This document shows, piece by piece, positions 11,207-19,525 of a stretch of 64,000 bases of DNA. Below the pieces are notes generated by a model. That model made no database searches. It was not told the origin of the DNA and saw only the letters and a list, made by a program, of their open reading frames with translations. This DNA is from CAWJLS01 sp963843755 (lineage in GTDB: Bacteria > Acidobacteriota > Thermoanaerobaculia > Multivoradales > DATKCC01), in assembly GCA_963843755.1 (NCBI GenBank), contig CAWJLS010000003.1, forward strand, positions 124,001 through 188,000. Direction: 5' to 3'. Every line of letters starts with the position of its first letter. Position 1 is the first letter of the stretch. The position numbers and the translations under genes are program-made.

Positions 11207-11767
11207 ATGCCTCAGCTCCTCCCGTTCGACCTCCCCGGCGGCCCCCTCGTCGCCCTGCTCTTCGGCCTCTCCCTCCTGCTGGCCGGCCGGCGAATCTTCT
11301 GGCTCGTGGTCGGCGTCTTCGGCTTCCTGTTCGCCTATCAGCTCGCCGAGCGCTACCTGGGAGCGCAGACCGAGGGGCTGGAGCTGATCGTGGCCGTGCT
11401 GGCCGGCCTCGCCGGCATCGTGCTGGCGATCTTCCTGCAGAGGGTGGCCGTCGGCCTGGCCGGCTTCCTGTTCGGCTGCTACGTGGCGATCGGCACCGTC
11501 AGCGGCAGCGGCTCGGTGTCCGCGCCGGGGCTCGTGCTGGTGCTGATCGCCGGCGTCCTCTGCTCGGTGCTCGCCCTGTGGCTGTTCGAGACCGCCCTGA
11601 TCGTGCTCTCGTCGCTCGTCGGTGCCGCCCTGATCTCCGAAGGGCTCCACCTGGAGCCCAACACCTCGCTCCTCGCCTTCGTCATCCTGGTGATCGTCGG
11701 CATCGCCGTCCAGGCGGGCATCGGCCCCCGCCGGCGCAGACGCAGGCGGCACCGCGACGACGACTGA
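11207..11767 (+). CDS. Small polytopic membrane protein (DUF4203/TMEM198-like)
   Basis: The 186 residues contain about six or seven closely spaced hydrophobic segments (for example LVALLFGLSLLLAG, LIVAVLAGLAGIVLAIFL, LVLVLIAGVLCSVLALWLF, LLAFVILVIVGIAVQAGI). They end in a strongly basic and then acidic tail (RRRRRRRHRDDD). The pattern of Gly-rich helices resembles DUF4203/TMEM198-type proteins of unknown function. It is monocistronic and divergent from the DEAD-box helicase. The last codons and the stop lie in a 10-bp tandem repeat. Confidence 0.7.
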   Translation: MPQLLPFDLPGGPLVALLFGLSLLLAGRRIFWLVVGVFGFLFAYQLAERYLGAQTEGLELIVAVLAGLAGIVLAIFLQRVAVGLAGFLFGCYVAIGTVSGSGSVSAPGLVLVLIAGVLCSVLALWLFETALIVLSSLVGAALISEGLHLEPNTSLLAFVILVIVGIAVQAGIGPRRRRRRRHRDDD

Positions 11768-11787
11768 CGACGACTGACGACGACTGA
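11758..11787 (+). repeat. Triple 10-bp tandem repeat carrying stop codons in all three frames
   Basis: CGACGACTGA occurs three times in a row. The first copy contains the stop of the membrane protein gene. Because the period is 10, the three TGA codons (11765, 11775, 11785) fall in three different frames. Confidence 0.9.
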
Positions 11788-11851
11788 ACCCGCCCACCGA
11801 GCGGCGACAGACACCCGGAAAAGGACAGGGCCCGCGGGCGCGCCGGCGGCC

Positions 11852-13075
11852 TCAGCGGTCGGAGTGAGCCCGGCCGGCCGCGGCCGGCAGCAGCGGCGCC
11901 ACCGGCACCTTGGCCGGCGCCCCGGGGACCTCGCGCACCAGCTTCGGCACGAGATACCCGGAGAGACGCGCCGCCAGCTCCCCCACCAGCGACCGCGCCC
12001 GCGCCTCCGGCACCTCGAACTGGGCCGCCCCGGCGACCCGGTCGAGCAGGTGGAGGTAGTACGGCAGGACGCCGGCGGCGAACAGCGCGCGAGAGAGCTC
12101 CTCCAGCGCCTCGACCGAGTCGTTCACCCCGGCCAGGAGCACCGACTGGTTGAGCACGGTCACCCCGGCCGCGCGCAGGCGGTCCAAGGCCTCGGCCACC
12201 GCGCCGTCGATCTCCCGGGCGTGGTTGGCGTGAACGACCACGACCGGGTCGAGCCGGCGCGACGGTCCGCCCCGTCCCGAGCCGGCCGGCGGCGCGAGCC
12301 AGGCCAGGAGCCGGTCGTCGATCCGTTCGGGCAGGACGATCGGGTTGCGCGAGTGGACCCGGAGGCGGCGCACGTGGGGGATCGCGGCGATGCCGCGCGC
12401 CAGCTCCTCCAGCCGCTCGTCGGAGACCGCCAGCGGATCGCCGCCGGAGAGGATCACCTCCTCCACCGTCGGGTCGGCGGCGAGGGCGTCGAGCGCCGCG
12501 CCCCAGCCCGCCCGGCCGTCCCGCCGCCCGCCGGCCCCGGCGATGGCGGCGGCGGCGGATGCGCCGGGGCGGTTCTCCCCGTACGGGAAGTGGCGCCGGA
12601 AGCAGTACCGGCAGTGGATCGCGCAGGCACCGGTCACCACCAGGAGCGCCCGGCCCCGGTACTTGCGCAGCACCCCCGGCTCCGCGGTGGCGGCCGCCTC
12701 GGCCAGGGGGTCGGTCGTGAACCCCACCGCCGGCTCGGCCTCGACCCCCAGCGGTAGCACCTGGCGCAGCAGGGGGTCGTCCGGGTCGCCGGGGCGCATG
12801 CGCCCGACGTAGCCCCGGGGGACCCGCAGCCCGAACAGCGCCGCCGCCCGCCGGGCCCCGGCCGCGCCGCCGGGCAGACGCTCCGGGTCGAGCCCGAGCA
12901 GCCCGAGCAGCTCCTCCGGGTCGGTCACCGCCTCCGCGAGAGCGCGCTGCCACGGCGCCACGGCGGAGCCGCCGTCCGCCGACGCGTCCCCGGCCGACGA
13001 ACGGCCGGGCGCCGGCCCGGACGCCGAAGCCGGTCCGGAAGACGTTGAATTCGGGGCGGGGGCACGCGATATCAT
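11852..13075 (-). CDS. epmB: EF-P beta-lysylation radical SAM aminomutase EpmB
   Basis: This radical SAM enzyme of the lysine 2,3-aminomutase family isomerises (S)-alpha-lysine to (R)-beta-lysine for transfer to EF-P. The cluster motif is CAIHCRYCFRRHFPY (CxxxCxxC). Also visible are LSGGDPLAVSD and the PLP-binding region near the C-terminus. The opening APWQRALAEAVTDPEELL matches the EpmB N-terminus rather than clostridial aminomutases. ATG 13075 gives 407 residues with a Ser/Ala/Pro-rich extension of about 38 residues; GTG 12961 would remove it and may be the true start, since 13070-13075 overlaps a possible efp -10 box. It is divergent from efp-epmA, so the EF-P modification module is complete here. 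Confidence 0.92.
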   Translation of the reverse strand: MISRAPAPNSTSSGPASASGPAPGRSSAGDASADGGSAVAPWQRALAEAVTDPEELLGLLGLDPERLPGGAAGARRAAALFGLRVPRGYVGRMRPGDPDDPLLRQVLPLGVEAEPAVGFTTDPLAEAAATAEPGVLRKYRGRALLVVTGACAIHCRYCFRRHFPYGENRPGASAAAAIAGAGGRRDGRAGWGAALDALAADPTVEEVILSGGDPLAVSDERLEELARGIAAIPHVRRLRVHSRNPIVLPERIDDRLLAWLAPPAGSGRGGPSRRLDPVVVVHANHAREIDGAVAEALDRLRAAGVTVLNQSVLLAGVNDSVEALEELSRALFAAGVLPYYLHLLDRVAGAAQFEVPEARARSLVGELAARLSGYLVPKLVREVPGAPAKVPVAPLLPAAAGRAHSDR

Positions 13076-13132
13076 CTGGGTTCGAGTCTCACAGCAAGAG
13101 TCTGCACTTTCAAGGCACCAGCGAGGACATCC

Positions 13133-13702
13133 ATGGCAAGCTACAGCATGAACCAGCTCAAGCACGGACTGAAGATCCTGCTCGACGGCGACCCCCACAA
13201 CATCGTCGATCTCGATTTCGTCAAGCCGGGCAAGGGCCAGGCATTCGTCCGGGTCAAGGCGAAAGACCTGCTGGACGGGCGCGTCCAGGAGGTCACGTTC
13301 AAGTCGAGCGACAGCATCGAGGGCGCCGACGTCCACGAGACGGAGATGCAGTACCTCTACAGCGACGGCGAGAACTGGCACTTCATGGACCCGGAGAGCT
13401 TCGAGCAGCACGCGATCGGCGAGAGCGCGATGGGCGATGCGGCCAAGTGGATCAAGGAGCAGGACACGGTCTCGGTCACCCTCTGGAACGGCCGCCCGAT
13501 CTCGGTCGAGCCGCCGAACCACGTCATCCTGACCATCGTCGAGACCGACCCGGGCGTGCGTGGCGACACCTCGAGCGGCGGCTCGAAGCCGGCGACCCTG
13601 GAGACCGGCGCGGTCGTCAAGGTGCCCCTGTTCATCGCCGAGGGCGAGCTGATCAAGGTGGACACGCGCACCGGCGAGTACATCTCCCGCGCCAAAGAGT
13701 AG
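13133..13702 (+). CDS. efp: Translation elongation factor P
   Basis: The 189 residues have the three beta-barrel domains of EF-P: KOW-like N-terminus, middle OB domain, and the C-terminal OB domain with the signature VVKVPLFIAEGELIKVDTRTGEY. EF-P rescues ribosomes stalled at polyproline. The modified loop reads PGKGQAF with lysine exactly at residue 34, the position beta-lysylated by EpmA/EpmB in E. coli. That agrees with both enzymes being adjacent. The stop TAG abuts the GTG start of epmA. Confidence 0.97.
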   Translation: MASYSMNQLKHGLKILLDGDPHNIVDLDFVKPGKGQAFVRVKAKDLLDGRVQEVTFKSSDSIEGADVHETEMQYLYSDGENWHFMDPESFEQHAIGESAMGDAAKWIKEQDTVSVTLWNGRPISVEPPNHVILTIVETDPGVRGDTSSGGSKPATLETGAVVKVPLFIAEGELIKVDTRTGEYISRAKE

Positions 13703-14704
13703 GTGGGCGATTCGACCCGGGCCGCGGGGTCCGGCCGGCCCTGGCGCCTCTGGCAGCCGACAGCGAGCCCGGAGGCGTTGCGCGTGCGGGCCGCCCTGCT
13801 CGCCGCGACCCGCGCCTTCTTCGCCGAACGCGGCGTCCTCGAAGTAGAGACCCCCTGCCTCGCGGGCGCCGCGGCCACCGACCCCCACCTCGCCTCCCTG
13901 GCGACCCGTTGCGGCGACCGCGCCCTCTACCTCCAGACCTCGCCCGAGTACGCCATGAAGCGGCTGCTGGCGGCCGGCTCCGGGGCGATCTACCAGCTCG
14001 CTCGGGCCTTCCGCGACGGTGAATCCGGCCGCCGGCACAACCCGGAGTTCACGCTCCTCGAGTGGTACCGGCCCGGGTTCGACCACCACCGGCTGATGGA
14101 CGAGGTCGAAGCGCTGATCGCAACCACCCTGGGCCGCCAGGAGAGACCGGCCGAGCGGCTGACCTACCGGGACGCCTTCCGGCGCTACGCGGGGGTCGAT
14201 CCGCTGACCGATCCCGTCGAGCGCCTCGCCGAGGCGGCCCGGGAGGCGGCGTCGGCTTCGCTGCCCGACCTGGGGGACGACCGGGACGCCTGGCTCGACC
14301 TGCTGATGGTGACGGCGGTCCAGGAGCGGCTCGGCTCCGGCGGCCTCACCTTCCTGCTCGACTACCCCGCCAGCCAGGCAGCCCTCGCCCGGGTCCGCCG
14401 GGAACCGGACGGCACCGCCGTCGCCGAGCGCTTCGAGCTGTTCATCGACGGCGTCGAGCTGGCCAACGGCTTCCACGAGCTGACCGACCCCGCCGAGCAG
14501 CGGCGCCGCTTCGAGCACGACCTGGCGCTACGAAGGGAGCGGGGACTCCCCGAGCCGCCGATCGACGAGCATCTGCTGGCGGCATTGGAGGCGGGGATGC
14601 CCGACTGCGCCGGTGTGGCGCTCGGGTTCGACCGGCTGGTCATGCTCGCCGCGGGGGCGGAGTCGATCGACGAGGTGTTGGCCTTCCCGGTCGATCGGGC
14701 TTGA
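13703..14704 (+). CDS. epmA: EF-P lysine ligase EpmA (GenX/PoxA/YjeA)
   Basis: This 333-residue paralogue of class II lysyl-tRNA synthetase lacks the N-terminal anticodon-binding domain. Class II motifs are visible: motif 2 RAFRDGESGRRHNPEFTLLEWY, with YRPGFD after it, and motif 3 GVALGFDRLVM. EpmA attaches beta-lysine to EF-P Lys34. It begins with GTG immediately after the efp stop, so the two are co-translated. The length matches E. coli EpmA (325). Confidence 0.95.
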   Translation: MGDSTRAAGSGRPWRLWQPTASPEALRVRAALLAATRAFFAERGVLEVETPCLAGAAATDPHLASLATRCGDRALYLQTSPEYAMKRLLAAGSGAIYQLARAFRDGESGRRHNPEFTLLEWYRPGFDHHRLMDEVEALIATTLGRQERPAERLTYRDAFRRYAGVDPLTDPVERLAEAAREAASASLPDLGDDRDAWLDLLMVTAVQERLGSGGLTFLLDYPASQAALARVRREPDGTAVAERFELFIDGVELANGFHELTDPAEQRRRFEHDLALRRERGLPEPPIDEHLLAALEAGMPDCAGVALGFDRLVMLAAGAESIDEVLAFPVDRA

Positions 14705-14723
14705 GTCGATCGGGCTGGAGAGG

Positions 14724-15590
14724 TTAGCCGCCCTCTCGCAGCCTGGTGCGCCAGCGCTCGATCTCGTCGGTCGGGTACGGCTCCAGATCGACGGGGACTT
14801 CGCCCTCGACGACGACCTCCTCGACCGTGTTGGTGACGGTGAGCGCCCGGAAGCGGACTCCTTCGGCGGCGACACGGCGGGCGGTGGCGGCGAAGGTCGG
14901 GTCGTGGAGGTCGCTCGGGCGGACCGCCTCGACCGGGCCGGTCTGGCAGACGAAGAGGACCTCCGCCCGGTGGCCGGCGCGGGCCACGGCGGCGAGCTCT
15001 TCGAGGTGCTTGGCGGCGCGGGCAGAGACGGCGTCGGGGAAGTAGGCGCGGCCGTCGGGGTAGACGAGGTGGCAGTTCTTGACCTCAAGGAAGGTCTCCG
15101 TCCGGCCGCTCCGGAGCCAGAAGTCGATCCGCGAGCGCTCCCCGTACCGCCGCTCCGGGACCAGCTCGTCGGGCGGCTCCGGCCAGCCCAGCATCCGGTT
15201 CAGGTGCCCCTCCTCCAGGAGCCGCCGGACCAGGCGGTTGGGCACGCCGGTGTGGGCACCGAAGATGCGGCCGCCGAGCTCCGCGGGGCCTTCGGCCAGC
15301 TCCCAGTCCCAGGCGAGCTTGCGCTGGGGGTTGGTGGCGCGGGCAATCCAGACCCGGAGACCGGGGCGGGTCAGCCCTTCCATGGCACCGGTGTTGGCGC
15401 AGTGGGCGGTGACGACCTCGCTCGACGGGCCGGAGCCGATCCGGACGTCGGCGAGGAAGCGCTTGTACCGGCGTACCAGGCGGCCTTCGATCAGCTCCCT
15501 CCGGCGCGCGTAGCGCACGGGCAGAAGGCCCGACGACGAAGGCGAGGCGGCGACCGAGGCGGAGGCGGTAGGGGCGAGGTTCGGGCTCAT
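14724..15590 (-). CDS. sfsA: SfsA family protein (sugar fermentation stimulation protein homologue)
   Basis: About 288 residues. Family marks are GRLVRRYKRFLADV, AHCANTGAMEGL, ERSRIDFWLRSG and EVKNCHLV, followed by FPDAVSARAAKHLEEL. The E/D-x-K pattern (RIDFWL...EVKN) gives the PD-(D/E)XK nuclease-like fold expected of SfsA, whose cellular role is still unclear. ATG 15590 is preferred to the start at 15620 because TAGGAT lies 8 nt upstream of it. It converges on epmA and diverges from the hydrolase gene. Confidence 0.92.
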   Translation of the reverse strand: MSPNLAPTASASVAASPSSSGLLPVRYARRRELIEGRLVRRYKRFLADVRIGSGPSSEVVTAHCANTGAMEGLTRPGLRVWIARATNPQRKLAWDWELAEGPAELGGRIFGAHTGVPNRLVRRLLEEGHLNRMLGWPEPPDELVPERRYGERSRIDFWLRSGRTETFLEVKNCHLVYPDGRAYFPDAVSARAAKHLEELAAVARAGHRAEVLFVCQTGPVEAVRPSDLHDPTFAATARRVAAEGVRFRALTVTNTVEEVVVEGEVPVDLEPYPTDEIERWRTRLREGG

Positions 15591-15598
15591 CGGTCTCG

Positions 15599-15604
15599 AT
15601 CCTA
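15599..15604 (-). promoter_or_regulatory. Predicted leaderless -10 box of sfsA
   Basis: TAGGAT on the minus strand, 8 nt before ATG 15590. Confidence 0.45.
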
Positions 15605-15700
15605 CCCGGCCCTCCCCCACCGTGGCCTCGCCCCGGGCTCGGGCCTCCGGACTTGATAGTCTCGCGCGGTTCGCCCGTCCGCACCGACCCCCGACCCACC

Positions 15701-16818
15701 GTGCCCAGCACCGGCTTCAAAACCCTCCGCACCGTCTTCCGCACCCGCTCCGGACGCCGGTTCACCGACCCGGAGACCTCGCGCCGGGAGCTCGAGGCGT
15801 TCGTCGGCATCCTCCCGGAGCCGGGGCCGTTCCGGACCGAGCCGGCCCTCGTCGGCGGTGTGCCGTGCGAGTGGGTCCGCTCCGGGGAGGCCGAGGAGAC
15901 GGCGCCCGCCGCGGACGCTCAGGGCGCCGAGAGGACCCTGGTCTTCTTCCACGGCGGCGGCTACGTCAGCGGCTCGCTGGCGAGCCACCGGCCGCTCGCG
16001 GCCCGCCTGGCGGCCGCCGCCGGGGCCCGGGTGCTCCAGGTCGACTACCGGCGCGCCCCCGAGCACCCCTTCCCCGCGGCGTTCGACGACGCCCGGGCGG
16101 TCCTCGCCGCCGTGCTGGGCGGCTCGGCCACGCCGGCCGGCCCGAGCGGCTCCACGTCCGGGGTCGCCCCCCCCGTGGAGGCCGGACGCGTCGCGGTGAT
16201 CGGCGACTCGGCCGGCGGCGGGCTCGCCCTGGCGGCGCTCGCGGCCCTGGCTTCGCCGTCCGCCGGCCGCGCGGCCGGCGCCGGCTCTCCCGAGGCCTTC
16301 CGTCCCGATGCGCGCCGGCTCGAGACCGGCCGGATCGCCCCCCCCGGCCCGCCGCCCTGGTCTGCCTCTCCCCCTGGACCGACCTGGCGTGCACCGGCGA
16401 GAGCCTCGACACCCGCGCCGCCGCCGACCCGCTGTTCGACCGGCGGACCCTGGAGGAGATGGCCGGCCTCTACGCCGACGGCGCGGACCTGGTCGACCCG
16501 CGCCTGTCACCGCTCTACGCCGACCTCCGCCCCCTGCCGCCGACCCTGATCCAGGTGGGCGACGCGGAGGTGCTCCTGTCCGATGCGACCCGGCTGGCCG
16601 AGCGCCTGGAGACGGCGGGCGTGCCGGTGGAGCTCGAGGTCTGGCCGGAGATGGTCCACGGCTGGCAGATGTTCGCCGGCATGGTGCCCGAGGGCGACGA
16701 GGCGATCGAGCGGGTCGGCCGCTTCCTCCGTGACGCGCTCGGCCCGGGCGCCGCTCTCCACCACGCCCCCGAGACCCGGGCCACTCGATCTTCCCCGACG
16801 GAGCCCACCGAGCCATGA
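15701..16818 (+). CDS. Alpha/beta hydrolase fold-3 (HSL-type esterase), interrupted by a one-base frameshift
   Basis: The first part, from GTG 15701, has the oxyanion motif FFHGGGYVSGS, DYRRAPEHPFPAAFDD and the nucleophile elbow GDSAGGG. The second part is in another frame: LVCLSPWTDL, DPRLSPLYADL, the acid region QVGDAEVLLSDA and the catalytic histidine in MVHGWQMF. The two join at an eight-C run (16338-16345), where one more base would restore a continuous protein of about 372 residues. The end overlaps the kynureninase start by 4 nt (ATGA). The neighbour suggests a possible N-formylkynurenine formamidase, but the motifs are those of general HSL esterases. Whether the frameshift is genuine or an assembly error cannot be told here. 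Confidence 0.8.
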
Positions 16819-18104
16819 TCGACCGCACCGCCTGCCTCGACCGCGACCGCCGGGACCCGCTCGGCGCCTTCCGGGACCGGTTCGACCTGCCCGAGGGGCT
16901 CGTCTACCTGGACGGCAACTCCCTCGGCCCCCTGCCGCGGGCCGTGCGCGAGCGCCTGGCCGACGTCGTCGACCGCCAGTGGGGCCGCGACCTGATCCGC
17001 TCCTGGAACGTCCACGGCTGGATCGACCTGCCGCTCCGGGTGGGCGACAAGATCGCGCCGCTGATCGGTGCCGAGCCGGGCGAGGTGGCGGTGGCCGACT
17101 CGACCTCGGTCGACCTGTTCAAGCTCCTGGCGGGCGCCCTCGAGCTCCGCCCCGGACGGAACGTCATCGTCTCCGAGCGCGACAACTTCCCCACCGACCT
17201 CTACGTGGCCGACGGCCTGGCGCGCCTGCGCGAGAGCGCCGGCACCGGCACCCGGATGCGCCGGATCGAAGCGCCCGACCCGGCCGACCTGGGCTCCCTG
17301 GAACGGGCGCTCGACGACGACGTGGCGGTGGTCATGCTGACCCAGGTCGACTACCGGACCGGCGCGCGCCACGACCTGGCCCGCGTGACCGAGAGGGTGC
17401 ACGCCGCCGGGGCCCTGATGCTGTGGGACCTGGCCCACTCGACCGGGGCGTTCGAGGTCGACCTGGGCGGCGCGGGCGCCGATCTCGCCGTCGGCTGCGG
17501 CTACAAGTACCTGAACGGCGGGCCGGGGGCACCCGCGTTCGTCTACGTCGCGCGGCGCCACCAGCAGGCGATCCGCTCCCCCCTCCAGGGCTGGCTCGGC
17601 CACGCGGAGCCGTTCGCCTTCTCGCCCGACTACCGGCCGGCGGACGGCATCGCCCGCTTCCTCTGCGGCACGCCGCCGGTCCTCTCCCTCGCCGCCCTCG
17701 ACACCGCCCTCGACCTGTTCGCCGACGTGGAGCTGTCGGCGCTCCGGGAGAAGTCGGTCGCCCTCGGGCAGCTCTTCCTCGACCTGGTCGAGCAGGAGTG
17801 TGCGCCCTGGCTAGACGACGGTGGGCTGAAGGACGGTGGGCTCGAGGTCGCCTGCCCGCGGGAGGCCGGCCGCCGCGGCAGCCAGGTTTCGCTCCGCCAC
17901 CCGGAGGGCTACGCCATCGTCCAGGCGCTGATCGCCCGCGACGTCATCGGCGACTTCCGGGCCCCGGACGTGCTCCGCTTCGGCCTGGCGCCGCTCTACC
18001 TGCGGTTCGTCGACATCTGGGACGCGGTCGCCCACCTGCGCGAGATCCTCGCCGAAGAGGAGTGGCGGCGGCCGGAGTTTGGCAGGCGGTCGGCGGTCAC
18101 CTGA
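16815..18104 (+). CDS. kynU: Kynureninase
   Basis: This 429-residue fold-type I PLP enzyme cleaves kynurenine to anthranilate and alanine. Family features are LVYLDGNSLGPLPRAV, the substrate/PLP loop DSTSVDLFKLL, SERDNFPTDLYVADG, WDLAHSTGAFEVDL (PLP-binding Asp), and the Schiff-base lysine in GYKYLNGGPGAP (Lys231). GWLGHAEPFAF and APLYLRFVD are also typical. The length is normal. It overlaps the upstream hydrolase by ATGA, so a tryptophan-catabolic pair is plausible. No kynurenine 3-monooxygenase or tryptophan dioxygenase is in the window. Confidence 0.96.
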   Translation: MIDRTACLDRDRRDPLGAFRDRFDLPEGLVYLDGNSLGPLPRAVRERLADVVDRQWGRDLIRSWNVHGWIDLPLRVGDKIAPLIGAEPGEVAVADSTSVDLFKLLAGALELRPGRNVIVSERDNFPTDLYVADGLARLRESAGTGTRMRRIEAPDPADLGSLERALDDDVAVVMLTQVDYRTGARHDLARVTERVHAAGALMLWDLAHSTGAFEVDLGGAGADLAVGCGYKYLNGGPGAPAFVYVARRHQQAIRSPLQGWLGHAEPFAFSPDYRPADGIARFLCGTPPVLSLAALDTALDLFADVELSALREKSVALGQLFLDLVEQECAPWLDDGGLKDGGLEVACPREAGRRGSQVSLRHPEGYAIVQALIARDVIGDFRAPDVLRFGLAPLYLRFVDIWDAVAHLREILAEEEWRRPEFGRRSAVT

Positions 18105-18279
18105 GAGGTCGGGAGCCGGGACGCGGCTCAGCCGGGGAGCTCCCCCCGGATCACGAAACGGAGCAGATCGACCACCTGCTCTGGCTCCTCGGCCACGGCC
18201 CGGGCGGCGCCGTATTCTCAGCCGGGTCAGGGCGGCCCAGGGAAGGCCAAGAAAGGCCGGCCGCGGCCCGCCGGCCCCC

Positions 18280-19524
18280 TCACCTTAGCAGCAGCGGCCC
18301 CTCCTGAGACGCCCCCGCAGCCCCGGCCACAGCCCCAGCCACAGCCCCGTCGCCCGGCCGCGCGAGCCGTTGCTCCAGGAGCCGGCCACCCCACCAGAGG
18401 GCCGCCGCGCCGACCGCGACCACCGCCCACAGCAGGCTCCGCGGCACCGGCAGGAGGCGGGTGGCCAGCACCGGGCTGCGGTACGGCCCCGGCAGCACCG
18501 TCGACCCCGAGGGCGCGCCCCGGCGGGCGGCGGCCTCGATCCGGGCGTGCATCGCCGGCGACCAGCGGTTGGGGTCTCCGGTCTCGAACGAGTGGAGCGC
18601 CAGGTACGGCGTGTACCAGCGCTCGAGGATCCGGTTCTCGAACAGCGCTTGGCGCGCCGCCCCGGACGCCGCCGCCCGGTCGCGGGTCGCCTTGTGGAAG
18701 CCCGCCTCGGTCAGGAAGTCGTCCTGGAGGCCGAGCGGGCGAAACGGCCCGGGCGGAGCGGTCCGCCACCGCCGGGCGCGCTCGTCCCGGACTTCCAGCA
18801 GCTCCGCCGGCCTGTAGGTGGAGACGAACACCCCGGCCCGCGGATCGTGGATCACGGTGCCCACGCCGATTCGGGAGAAGAGCGCGGCGCCGGCGACCAG
18901 GACGACCAGAGCCAGCCGGCGCAACGCTCGGACCGACGCCGGCCGCGGCCGGAGAGCGAAATGCCGCGGAGGCGCCAGCGCGAGGGCGAAGAGCGCTCCG
19001 ATCGCCGCCGCCCAGCCGTTCAGCAGCACGTCCCGCATGTCGCCGACCCGCACCGGGCTGATCGACTGGATCGTCTCGTCGGCCATCCCGACCAGGGTCG
19101 CGGCCAGGATCGCCAGCAGCGGCAGAGCGAAGTCGCGGACCCGCGCCTCGAACGCCTTGGAGTAGAGCAGCGCGATCGCGGCGTACTCGACCAGGTGGAC
19201 CCGCTCGACCAGGTCGATCCTCCGGATGCCCTCCCCCCAGAGGAGCGTCTCCAGGGCGACCAGCGCCAGCGCCGCCGCCAGCAGCCCGTAGCGCACGGCC
19301 CGCCGGGTCCGGATCGACGCCACCGCGACCACGAACGCCGCGCCGCCCACCGCGATCAGCCCGATCGCCAGGGCGTCCGCGTACGAGCCTCCGAGCCGGG
19401 TTTCGAGGAGGGCGCGGGCGGTGCCGAGCCAGGGCGAAGCGACGGGCACGGCGACCGAGGCCGCCAGGGCCGCGATCCACCACCCCTCCTGCCGTCGCAC
19501 CACCGTTCGCCTCGGATGGGTCAA
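18280..19524 (-). CDS. VanZ-like family membrane protein
   Basis: The 414 residues have about five N-terminal membrane segments with the VanZ-like pattern VERVHLVEYAAIALLYSKAF, DETIQSISPVRVGDMRDVLLNGWAAAIG. A periplasmic domain of about 150 residues of unknown nature follows (FVSTYRPAELLEVRDERARRW, ILERWYTPYLALHSFE). A last hydrophobic helix and an Ala/Gly/Val-repeat tail (GAVAGAVAGAAGA, encoded by short GC repeats) close the protein. VanZ homologues confer low-level teicoplanin resistance in enterococci, but most members are uncharacterised. It starts 1 nt after the stop of the methyltransferase gene, so it is the third gene of a dusA-led unit. Confidence 0.75.
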   Translation of the reverse strand: MTHPRRTVVRRQEGWWIAALAASVAVPVASPWLGTARALLETRLGGSYADALAIGLIAVGGAAFVVAVASIRTRRAVRYGLLAAALALVALETLLWGEGIRRIDLVERVHLVEYAAIALLYSKAFEARVRDFALPLLAILAATLVGMADETIQSISPVRVGDMRDVLLNGWAAAIGALFALALAPPRHFALRPRPASVRALRRLALVVLVAGAALFSRIGVGTVIHDPRAGVFVSTYRPAELLEVRDERARRWRTAPPGPFRPLGLQDDFLTEAGFHKATRDRAAASGAARQALFENRILERWYTPYLALHSFETGDPNRWSPAMHARIEAAARRGAPSGSTVLPGPYRSPVLATRLLPVPRSLLWAVVAVGAAALWWGGRLLEQRLARPGDGAVAGAVAGAAGASQEGPLLLR

Positions 19525-19525
19525 C

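Noticed and set aside
13045..13075. TTGAAT...TATCAT as an efp promoter
   Set aside because: The spacing is 19 bp and the -10 overlaps the likely epmB start codon; possible only if epmB starts at 12961.
18128..18190. Short minus-strand frame ending in VVDLLRFVIRGELPG, resembling the end of a real protein
   Set aside because: Only about 21 codons from the nearest GTG with a stop just upstream, and no ribosome site; at most a gene remnant.
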